Position numbers and translations under genes: made by a program. A model generated the notes under the pieces. The model did no database searches and had not been told where the DNA came from. It saw nothing but the letters and a program-made list of their open reading frames with translations. A DNA stretch of 64,000 nt from Neurospora intermedia (lineage: Eukaryota > Ascomycota > Sordariomycetes > Sordariales > Sordariaceae), in contig BTPP01000002.1 in the NCBI GenBank assembly GCA_037102815.1, forward strand, positions 3,100,001 through 3,164,000, given 5' to 3'. Shown here piece after piece: positions 56,301-64,000 of this stretch; position 1 is the stretch's first letter; each line of letters opens with the position of its first letter.

Positions 56301-56902
56301 ACCTCGCGCGGTGGTGGCCGTCGGAAATCACCATCGTATTCATCATCATGTCGGCCCTTCCGTCGGCCCCTTGGTGGCGAAATTGACCTGGACCTTGACC
56401 TCGACCTTGACCGGTATCGCTCCTTGCGCTTCCTCTTCCCGTAGTCGTCTGCATAGTCGTCGCGTTCGGGGGTACGGCTTCGTTTCCTTGGTCGTTCTTT
56501 CTCCGCTCTCTTAGGCTCGAGGCTCTCGAGCAATGCCAGGGTATCGTCGATGACATCCACCTCCTTGTCCGGGATGGACAAACCCTTGAACACCTTTGTC
56601 TTTTCCTCGGCAGATTGACCATGCTTCTCGTTTTCATCGGCGCGGGTCTGTCCATGGTTTTGGCCCTTGAACTTTGGGTGCAAGGTCAGGACAAGTCTGT
56701 CGATACTCTCGACCAAGCTGGGCGGGAAGTCGGCGCCGATGGTGGCCAACTTCTGTTTGAACTCGTCGAATGACCCGCATTCTACTCGTTGGGCGATGAT
56801 GAACTCGGCGAGGGTCTTTTCGCTGACCCCTAAGTGGTTCTGCAACTCGGACGTGACCTTGGACACGAGCGACAGAAGCTCGAGGCTCTCCAAGTCGTCC
56901 AT
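53363..56902 (-). CDS. PRP22: DEAH-box ATP-dependent RNA helicase Prp22/DHX8 (splicing)
   Basis: Prp22 releases mature mRNA from the spliceosome and proofreads exon ligation. Single exon, 1,179 aa, close to the family's usual length. The N-terminus has a helical part, then a basic RS region ([19 protein letters not shown]) and an S1 RNA-binding domain (about 209-278, [17 protein letters not shown] to GRVGLSMKD), which separates Prp22 from Prp2, Prp16 and Prp43. Helicase motifs are Walker A GETGSGKT (about 537-544), DEAH (634-637), SAT (666-668) and QRAGRAGR (835-842). The helicase-associated and OB-fold parts follow, with [11 protein letters not shown] and [18 protein letters not shown]. The C-terminus is Gly-rich. 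All catalytic motifs are intact. The protein acts in the nucleus; expression is expected to be constitutive. Confidence 0.97.
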   Translation of the reverse strand: MDDLESLELLSLVSKVTSELQNHLGVSEKTLAEFIIAQRVECGSFDEFKQKLATIGADFPPSLVESIDRLVLTLHPKFKGQNHGQTRADENEKHGQSAEEKTKVFKGLSIPDKEVDVIDDTLALLESLEPKRAEKERPRKRSRTPERDDYADDYGKRKRKERYRSRSRSRSRSISPPRGRRKGRHDDEYDGDFRRPPPREVDDSPILYKIYEGHVTGIKDFGAFVNLHGVKGKVDGLVHVSAFGQRVNHPSDLLSKGQEVKVKVIKLEGGRVGLSMKDVDQETGMDLAPQLRIGSGANMEALGGRGGYDTKNVVTNGFGDKGAFQATANARQHKKRMTSPERWEIRQMIAAGIAKASDYPELEEDYQATLKGEGQMELEEDVDIEVRDEEPPFLAGQTKQSLELSPIRVVKAPDGSLNRAAMAGTNLAKERKELRQQETEAKKAEEKKVDLSSQWQDPMANPEARKFASDLRKNAQAAPAAPDAVPEWKRAVAPKEVSLGRRTNMSIKEQRESLPVFAFREQLITAVRENQVLIVVGETGSGKTTQLTQYLAEAGFTNNGMIGCTQPRRVAAVSVAKRVSEEVGCQLGQEVGYTIRFEDVTSPATKIKYMTDGMLQREILIDPDLKRYSVIMLDEAHERTIATDVLFALLKKTMKRREDLKVIVTSATLDADKFSEYFNQCPIFTIPGRTFPVEILYSREPESDYLDAALTTVMQIHLSEPMGDILLFLTGQEEIDTACEILYERMKALGPNVPELLILPVYSALPSEMQSRIFDPAPPGSRKVVIATNIAETSITIDHIYYVVDPGFVKQNAYDPKLGMDSLVVTPISQAQANQRAGRAGRTGPGKCFRLYTEAAYQSEMLPTTIPEIQRQNLSNTILMLKAMGINDLLRFDFMDPPPVNTMLTALEELYALAALDDEGLLTRLGRKMADFPMEPALAKVLIASVEKGCSDEMVTIVAMLNLPNVFYRPKEKQAQADQKKAKFHDPHGDHLTLLNVYNSWKNNGYANPWCFENFIQARSMRRAKDVRDQIVKIMDRHRHPVISCGRDTNKVRQALCAGFFRNAARKDPQEGYKTLIEGTPVYLHPSSALFGKQAEWVVYHTLVLTTREYMHYTTSIEPKWLVEAAPTFFKMAPTDKLSKRKKAERIEPLYNKYAGADDWRLSAQRRGGRGGGGGGTWG

Positions 56903-57735
56903 GGCGGTGGCCGTCTGGTGGCTTCAGTAATTTGTGGCTATCGTCCGTGGATAAAATCGAAGGTTGTATGAACGTCTGTCAAGCAAGGGCGAGCGTTAGG
57001 ACAGGAAATTCGACAGCTCCCGTCAACAGGGGAGATCTGTTGTGATGGCTTGAATTTTCGCAAAAGGTCCAGAAATCCGGCACCTCAAGACGATGTTGGA
57101 GATACAGTGACAACGAATTGCCTGTAGCGGACGCGAAAAGCCGAAAAGTGCAGTGATGCGCGCGGCCTATCCATTGTCAGAGGCCAGCGACAGCGAGGCT
57201 CCACGACCCGCCAAGAAATGGAAACTGCCGGAGAGTTCCCGTGACTCATGGTTTTATTCCAGCCAACACAGACACTTAAAATGGTATTGTTTTGGAAGCG
57301 CACGAGCCAGTCATGGATGCCGGTCATTGAAGGGAACCTTGATGGCCACATAACCCTAACCCCTTCTCTACATTGAGTCCGTTGAAAGAATGTCTTCCCT
57401 TTGCCCCTGTCGTTCATCGAATCGGGCGGGGTTCCTGGTAGCTTACGCAAGCTCCCCTGGCGCAGGGCCTGGCCTCTTCGGCGCGTGACCCGCCCAGTGA
57501 GTCCAGTGACGAAGCCCCATCGGTTGCATCATTGAGGATCCGCAGCCTCTCCATCACCTAGTCCGTCTTTCCTCCATTCGTCTTACATCGTTTTGGAGGC
57601 TTGAACATTCCACTTACCATAAACATCAACACCTTCGTTTTCTACCTATTTATCGTCAAAAATAGTCACACCTTTCCAGTCCTTTTTATTTGTATCCTTG
57701 CGTCGTCTTGGTTGCACAGTACAACAAGCACAACA
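56903..57735. other. Divergent promoter region PRP22 / PMP3
   Basis: This 0.8 kb region separates two divergent starts. The last 150 bases before 57736 are T/C- and A/C-rich, a likely PMP3 leader. No gene seen. Confidence 0.5.
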
Positions 57736-58328
57736 ATGTGTTCCACCGACATCTTCCTCGGCTTCTTAGCCATCCTCTTCCCACCGCTGCCTGGTAAGCT
57801 CAACATTATATTTCAAACAAAGTCGCCTTACAAGGCTATCTACGATCATCCACTAACCCCTTCCCCACAGTCTGGGTCAAAACCGGCATCTGCTCCGCTG
57901 ACTCTTTCATCAACCTCCTCCTCTGCGTCCTCGGCTTCCTCCCCGGCCTTCTACACGCCTGGTACATCATTGCGAAGAACCCTACCCCACCATTTGACTA
58001 CGACGGCGCCGTTTACGACGCCAATGACATCGGCCGTGTTGAAAGCGGTCAACGAATTTATGTCTTTGTCCACGACCAGCCCGGCAACAATCAAACCGGC
58101 GGTGGCCGCCACTACCACCACCAACAACAAGCCGCCCACAAGAATCAGCAGCCGCAGCGACAAGGACCCATGAATTACGGCACCACCGCTGGCCACGCGC
58201 CTCAAGATTCGGGTATTGCACATGCTGGTCCTAGCGCAGGAGGAGACAGCGACAACAGCCATGCTGCGCCCCCGCCGAGTTACGCGCAAGTAGTAGCAGG
58301 TGACCATAAAATTCAGACTCAGGATTAG
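57736..58328 (+). CDS. PMP3-family plasma membrane proteolipid with long C-terminal tail
   Basis: PMP3/RCI2 proteins are tiny two-helix plasma membrane proteins linked to membrane potential and to salt and cold tolerance. Exons are 57736-57793 and 57871-58328 (171 aa); donor GTAAGC, acceptor CACAG, with the joint at PPLP-VWVKTG. Residues 1-58 are a clear PMP3 unit: a first hydrophobic helix (FLGFLAILFPPLP), a Cys at 30, and a second helix (NLLLCVLGFLPGLLHAWYII). Classic PMP3 is about 55 residues, so the remaining 110 residues are an extra hydrophilic tail. The tail is rich in His, Gln, Asn and Gly and contains PPPSY near the end, which fits the PPxY motif bound by WW domains. Most open frames here belong to other phases, which hides this gene from simple scans. 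Confidence 0.93.
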
Positions 58329-59132
58329 GGTCCTTCAACATCCACGATGCCGATACCCACTGTTGATGCCTCTGCTTCTGCAGCTGTCAAGACAGAGGGT
58401 GCTACTCGTTCTTTCAAAAATTGGAAGAGCGCGGCTTGTGATTGCCAGTGCGCTTGCGAGTGTCCTGAGCAGCAGTGTTGCAGTCCCCAACAAGCGCAGT
58501 CATCACATTTGGCTTTGGTGACGCAGTGGTTTCCTTTTTACGGATCTCCGTGGCATCCGTAAGGATTGCTGATCAGTATGTGAAGACCTTAGGAGATACA
58601 ATGGGTTTCAGGGATGACCGATGGGTCAAGCGGGTTTATGCAGGCAGGGACGGACTAGTCATTTTCATGCGCTTTGGGTTACTTCTTTGCTTTGATGGCT
58701 TATTACGATGGGATAGTTCTGCGTCTGGTGTTGGGTTATTGTAAGGATATATGAGGACATGGGATTTGGAGGCAACAGTGAAATTTACTTTCCATTATTT
58801 TCAGCGACCTGTGCTAGTTCTTGTGTTCCACGATGAACAATGAACCTTAGTCCTGTTGGTAGTTGCTAGCCTCCTATGTTTAACGGCCGAGATTCTACGC
58901 AACAATGGCGATAAGACCACACTCCAAGCTCTCCAGCGAGCTCGATTTGCCTTCATCTAATGCTGCCCATGGTAATTTGGCTGAGTCTTTGCAACACACA
59001 GCCTGCGAGGTTAGAACAATCTATGTATGCTGTGTCTCCATGTAACCATCTGTTTTCGCCCAGAACCCACCATTTCGAATGTCATTCTCAGTTGCAATGA
59101 CAGTTGCATGACCCCAGATTCCCACTGAAGAA
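58329..59132. other. Intergenic 3' regions of convergent genes
   Basis: The gap lies between PMP3-like (+) and ARB1 (-). Frames at 58300-58744 overlap the PMP3 end in other phases and look non-coding. No gene supported. Confidence 0.5.
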
Positions 59133-60881
59133 CTAAAGTGCCCACTCAATTTCATCATCTCCGACTGCAGAACCAGCCGGGGCGTTGTCAACCGGGGCAC
59201 TACCGACCGGGAAAGCATTAACCGGGGAAGCATCAACCTCCGGGGCATCATCCTCTAGGTCAGCGTTCAAGAAGTCGCCCATGCCATCACCGCCCTCAAA
59301 CGATCCGGTAGGGTTGTGGATGCTCGGGCCCGGCCTGGGATTCACCACCGGCTCCTTGTATCCCCACATAAGCTCCTGGGGTAGGAACTCGTAAAAGGTT
59401 GGATAGCCGTCCACCGAATTCTTGATGAATCCGACGCCGTAGTTCAACAGACAGATGTCCATCTTGAACTTGAAGCCAACCTTCATCAGGGCCAAGATCT
59501 CCTCCTCCATTACCAGATTGTAGGTAACATCCTCTACCGTGTTGTGCATTGTGTTCTCCCAACCGTCGCGAACAACGGTGGGTTTCACCTGAAAGAAGCC
59601 ACACGGTTTGATCGTGTTAGCATCACCAAGGTGCTTGTTGATACTTTTAAACTTGGCGTGGCACTCGTCGTTGGGCAAAACGATGCTCACCACCTCGTAC
59701 GCCTGCTGAGTGGTGGTCTTGGTGACGGTCGGGAACCCGGCCAGCTCTTTGAATCTGATGCCGTTTTCATGTCCGCACTTGGAGCTCATAAGAATGGACA
59801 TCACAATGCCGATATTCTGGCGGGCGGCTTTCTCGTCCATCAATTCGCGTGCCCAGGCCATTTCATCGTCCTCCTCGCAGGTCACGAGACGGGCGGCGGA
59901 ACTGAAATTACCAGGGAGGAGGAGGAGGGTCTGGACGAGCAAAGGCATTTCCTCACGAGCCTTTTGACAGATCTTTTGAGCATTCTTGATGTCCTCGGCG
60001 TACTCAGGGCAAACGTCGTGAAGATCAACGTACTTGAGGAAGTTGGATACAAGATCTACGCCGGCAGCATAGTCTGCTGCTCCGGGGGTAGTCAGACGCA
60101 TCAGGGTCTCGGAGCTACGAACGTTAGCTTCATAACAGTCAAGGAGGAGACAAGTTGAACTAACAAGAATCCAGCGGCCACGCCGGTGAAATCGACATCC
60201 CAGTGCTCCGGCTGGTTGGGATTATAGTAGCGAGAAGGATGCATACCAGGCTTACGCTCCACGTAGTCATTGGCCGCGATATCACGGATGTCGTCCTTGT
60301 CCATGCCGTCCAAGTCACGGCTGGTAAGCGACGCGGTACCCTGAAACTGGCGAGTAGTAGAATCAATGCCGCCCAAGAACAAATATCTGCTGAATAAGTT
60401 CTCCTTCGCGCTATCGAAGCGACGACGGGCACGGTAGCGTTGGATACATTCCTCGATGCGGTCAACGAACGGTCGGCTGAGTGGGTAGATGGACTTCCTC
60501 TCTTCTTCGTACTCCGCCGGCGTAATAGGGGGGTCGCAAAAGTACTCTGACAGTAAGAGCGATGTCAATATACCGAGTGAGCGGGAATGGTGCGGTAGAC
60601 TTGCGATCGTCATGGAAAAACACGATAAACTTACCTTCAAAGCCAGTGGGGCGCTTTTTCTGACCCTTGCTCTTCTTCGACTTTTTCTTCTTCTTAGGTA
60701 CTGCAGTTTCGGCCAAGGGCATGCTCTCCTTGCCGTCAACAGGGCTAGAGTCGCCATCTGACGGCTTGGCCTCCTCCTCACCATGGGCGGCGGCGTTATC
60801 GTTGTCAGAAGACGGCCTGGCTGCGGTCACTTCCGCCGGAACGTCCCCGGAAGAGGCGGAGTCCTGGACGTGTGTAGACAT
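59133..60881 (-). CDS. ARB1: Argonaute siRNA chaperone complex subunit Arb1
   Basis: In fission yeast Arb1 with Arb2 holds Argonaute loaded with duplex siRNA and is needed for RNAi-directed heterochromatin. The exons are 60881-60635, 60546-60165 and 60114-59133 (536 aa). The frame is open farther upstream, but 60881 is the first ATG (MSTHVQDSASSG). The N-terminus is acidic and disordered, followed by a Lys-rich block (VPKKKKKSKKSKGQKKRPTG) and the family's signature run GFEEYFCDPPITPAEYEEE, RIEECIQRYRARRRFDSAKENLFSRYLFLGGIDSTTRQFQG and YYNPNQPEHWDVDFTGVAAGF. The C-terminal domain includes LMSSKCGHENGIRFKELAGFPTV and TVVRDGWENTMHNTVEDVTYNLVMEEEI. Both joints are in frame (donors GTAAGT and GTTAGT). 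The identification rests on remembered family sequence. It implies an active small-RNA pathway. Confidence 0.87.
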
Positions 60882-63804
60882 GCTCAAGGGTGTCAGCGAA
60901 TTAGTTGGGCGAGAAGTGATTACGGCCTGGTGGTCTTTGTGGTGGCTGTGAGAATTTTGCACCTCTGCGTCCCTGTTGGTCTTTCGGTGAGCGACAGGTG
61001 CGTAGAATGTGATGGTGGAGGGGTTTTCAGGCTAGGTCGACCCAGACACTCGCCGACCGTTTGCTCTCAAATGGTCTTGCAGCGTCCAAGATTTGCGCAG
61101 AACGTATGAGTGTGATCCAGATTTGCTAAAGCTTGCTGTTTTGCGGCTGAAACTGCCTGCTGGGTTGTCGTCGCTGCCTTTTTGGTCGGTGTGAGAAAGG
61201 CAGAATTAGTGTGGAGGAAGACTGCAGGGTAGAAGAAAGCCAGAAATGATTTTGTACTGGCAAAAGTACGGACCGGCAGAGAAAAGGAAGCAGAAGGAAG
61301 CCAATAGAGGTAGTTAGTTTAGCCACAGTTAATGGGATGACTTCGAGATCTGAAAGTCATCCGATATCGACCGCTTCACTGCTCTTTTGTGTAGCAAACT
61401 GGAGCAGCATCATGTTTCCATCGCATCCGTGGTCCAGGAGATGGAATCACCGATCCTATCCTGAACAACTTTGCCAAACGGTTTTCCTACAGGAAATTAT
61501 AAACGGCATGGAAGTTGTGGACAAATGTACGTGAGACGAAGGTTGAACCTTCCAGCTGTATTGAGGTTTGGCGTAGTATTGAATCGGCAGGAACGAAGGA
61601 CACTTCTCTTCACTCGCCTTCTGCGCTGCTCAAGAGCTGCAGACTGCAAACGCTCAGCTGCAATGTGCCTCGGTCTAAGCTTTCATCTGGAATGCCATGG
61701 AGGTTGCGCCTTAGATCTTTCTCGTGTTCCGTTTCAAAATCGCGACGAAGAGACAAAGAGCAGACGGGGCGACAGATCCCCCAACACATTGGCTTCGCCT
61801 AATCGACCAAGTGGAAATATGTACGCTCGTATGTGGTGGCAGTACAGTTACCTCCCGCTCTGTACCTTCTTGCAGATACCCCTTACCCGCCGCCAAGCCT
61901 CCCGTGGATGCCTCCCTTGACTCCGCACGATCAGCGCCTCCCAAGGTATTGCTGCTTTGCTTGGGGCTGGACACTTGCGTCTGCAACAAGCGCCGATAGA
62001 GCAAACATATCGATAGAGATAAAACATAAGCGCTGCCTCTTTGACATATTTGACAAAGCAGAATGAAAAGCGGATGTTCACTGAGGCGATCAATAACGCG
62101 GTTGGGAATTGAAGGGTGTCGTTTTCAGCTTTGGGAGCGAGTACCTACTGTGTAGCCCAAAGTTCTCAGCTTCCACTGAGTTTGTATCAGGACCCCAAAT
62201 CTCGATCTGCTCTGTGCCAGGTGTTGGATATACGATATTGAGATCCAACAATAAAATCTACCTAGCTAAGCGCTGGCTGTAAATGTGCAATAAAGCAGTC
62301 AATCAGCCGTTGACGTGTGTGCGAGACATTCTCAGTTGGCAGTTGGTGAGAGGTCTGCCAACCCACGATTGTCCATGTGAGAGGCTCATTGTCGTACTTC
62401 CACATCAGTAAGCCGGCTTTGACCTGATCATTTTGCCCTCCGACTGCGACCGTCTGAGACATCTCGCACAGGTCTACCGTGTCACACTAACCATCTTGCT
62501 AATCCACCAACTACCGGTTGGGCTGTATCAAACAAAAACCCGCGTATATATGGCTGACAATTGTTCATTGATGATCATATGAATGAGAGTCATCAAAGAG
62601 CCCTTTTGATTCGCGCTCTTCGCGATATGCGGCGCCCGACTTCGGTTCGGATACGGCGGGCAAAGGAATAAGACTAAGACTCGCATTTGAGAGCAGCGTG
62701 TCTGAATGGACGAGATGACAAGGCAGAATGCATGGCGAGGTCGAAAAAAAAACGTGGCTGTGTGTTCGAACTTGGGGGAGGCTCTTCCGCCACCCTCTCA
62801 ATATCGCGAAATGTTGAGAATGCGGAAGCGGAATGGTGGAAGTCCATCCAGATGCCTTCGATTTCTACGGGCTTGTAACTCGATGAAGGCGCAGCTCACC
62901 CTCTCGCGGATAATCCCCCGGTCTGTCCTGCCGCCGTCGAGGCTGGAAAGGGTCCAATAGTGGGTCTTTGGTCTCCTGGAAGGGCCGGTGGGGAGGGCTA
63001 TGAACACATCTGATTGGCAACAGCCCCTCGCCCCATCTGCTCAGCAACGAACCTAGCGCGCTCGCTGCATTTTCCAGCGCTCGTGCCCTCCCGCAAATCC
63101 CGTCTGGTGCCCTGTTGCAGTGTCCGTGCCTGGCTGTCGCGAACCGCTGTGAGGGACGGGGACCCGGGCGACTCACAAAGGAACCTGGCTTGCCTGGAAT
63201 GGAACACTGGCGCGGGGAGTGAGCGTTGCCCCCCCTGCCGTGGTGGTGAAGCTCCCTCTCCTTCCCCCCTTTGACATTGATACCCACGCACTGCAGCCAC
63301 ACATTGGCAGCTGAACACTTGTATCAGCAGGTACCTAGAGGTAACCTCGTCGACGACCGTGGGACGAACGGCATGTGGTGATGCGTGACGGGTACCACTC
63401 CGCCTCCAACACATCGTCTTCCAAATTTGTTTGTCCCGTCCCCCCCCCCCCTTTTCCACCTTTCCTGCTTTCCAGAATACAAAAGCCCCAGGCCCCGAGC
63501 CCTTGACCTTGGCCATTCCTTCACCGAATGTCAAACTGCTATGCAACTTTACAATCGAGCGCGCGCTGCCTAAAACGTGTATCACTTCGAAGAGTACTCG
63601 ACAATCTGGCAACCCTAAGCCCATGAAACTGCGAGCGCTAGTCACGATCCGCCCAAAAGTCGCACTCGTGCCCCTCCGTTGTCAGCTAGTAACGACTCTT
63701 CTTACCTGAACTGCCACCAAACAGTCCGTTCACCCAGGCCCATCCAAACCGCGAGGACACGTCACGCAATATCTCCGTACAACGTTTCTATACAAACCGC
63801 AAAT
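60882..63804. other. Divergent promoter region, 2.9 kb
   Basis: This region lies between the ARB1 (-) and inositol kinase (+) starts. Frames such as 61471-61920 and 62998-63645 (-) have no family likeness. The 300 bases before 63805 are C-rich and G-poor with a run of 11 C at 63440-63450, typical of a leader. No gene supported. Confidence 0.5.
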
Positions 63805-64000
63805 ATGATGGGCTCAACACCGATACCCAAGCACCATGAGCTCAAGCCCTACAATCTTGCGGTTGCCGGCCAGTATGTTACTTTTCTGCCTTTGGACTCA
63901 CCCGCCTCCGCTTTTTGGGCTCTAACCTTTCGGGCAGTGACGGTACAATGTGCGATTCTCAAGGCGAACTCTTCATTAAGCCCTGCACCGATCAGGAGCT
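63805..64000 (+). CDS. Inositol polyphosphate kinase family protein, N-terminus only
   Basis: The exons are 63805-63872 and 63938 to the window edge. The 65 nt intron has donor GTATGT, branch CTAAC and acceptor GGCAG. The joined start reads HELKPYNLAVAGHDGTMCDSQG and ELFIKPCTDQE, the N-terminal signature of the inositol phosphate kinase family (Arg82/Ipk2 and Kcs1-like IP6 kinases), in which AGHDG and the Lys of FIKP line the ATP site. Two ATGs lie in tandem at 63805 and 63808. The short N-terminus before the motif fits the Ipk2/Arg82 inositol polyphosphate multikinase better than Kcs1, which is much longer, but the cut prevents certainty. Confidence 0.85.
   Translation, partial: MMGSTPIPKHHELKPYNLAVAGQYVTFLPLDSPASAFWALTFRAVTVQCAILKANSSLSPAPIRS

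Noticed and set aside
60882-60962. Longer N-terminus for Arb1 from 60962
   Set aside because: That codon is GTG; the ATG at 60881 is the natural start.
62998-63645. 215-codon frame on - upstream of the inositol kinase
   Set aside because: Lies in C-rich leader or promoter sequence on the other strand, with no family likeness.

Overview
The window is nuclear DNA of a filamentous ascomycete (Pezizomycotina), most likely a Sordariomycete of the Sordariales type. The grounds are short introns (about 55 to 165 nt, many 56-62 nt) with GTRNGT donors and CTRAC branch sites close to the acceptor, long low-complexity tracts (poly-Gln, poly-Ser, acidic runs), intergenic gaps of 1 to 4 kb, and clade-typical families: PTH11-like rhodopsin-fold receptor, Zn2Cys6 regulator, Arb1, DUF1996. 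No taxon search was possible, so the placement is inference.

Layout. 1-22 kb is housekeeping: a left-truncated unknown gene (-), SEC62 (+), a mitochondrial ABHD5/CLD1-like hydrolase (-), SPO7 (+), a dual-specificity-phosphatase-like protein (+), a 1,179-residue disordered protein (+), tRNA-Thr(AGT) (+) and a PTH11-like membrane protein (-). After a 4.4 kb gap with no gene that I can support, 26.6-36.6 kb holds four accessory-type genes, all on +: a cytochrome P450, a secreted PL1 pectate lyase, a secreted DUF1996 protein and a Zn2Cys6 transcription factor. 38-49 kb holds a tiny Ser/Gly-rich protein, the GINS subunit PSF2, a 1,110-residue AT-hook-like disordered protein (-) and a cysteine-rich orphan of 687 residues. 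50-61 kb holds a GH76 mannanase (-), PRP22 (-), a PMP3 proteolipid with a long tail (+) and ARB1 (-). The start of an inositol polyphosphate kinase (+) is cut by the right edge.

How they work together. Most genes are single housekeeping functions: protein translocation (SEC62), lipid homeostasis (the CLD1-like gene and SPO7 are neighbours), DNA replication (PSF2), splicing (PRP22), RNAi heterochromatin (ARB1), cell wall (GH76) and inositol signalling (IPK). Only the P450/pectate lyase/DUF1996/Zn2Cys6 run looks like a possible functional neighbourhood, and it has no secondary-metabolite backbone enzyme.

Exon joints were worked out by hand from splice signals. For every multi-exon gene the summed exon length is a multiple of three and the joint keeps the conserved protein sequence continuous. 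I saw no transposon, virus-like element or CRISPR array. I do not see a convincing new multi-gene system. The best novelty candidates are the orphan proteins: the repeat-bearing 1,110-residue protein, the 687-residue cysteine-rich protein, the 72-residue Ser/Gly protein and the left-edge coiled-coil protein.
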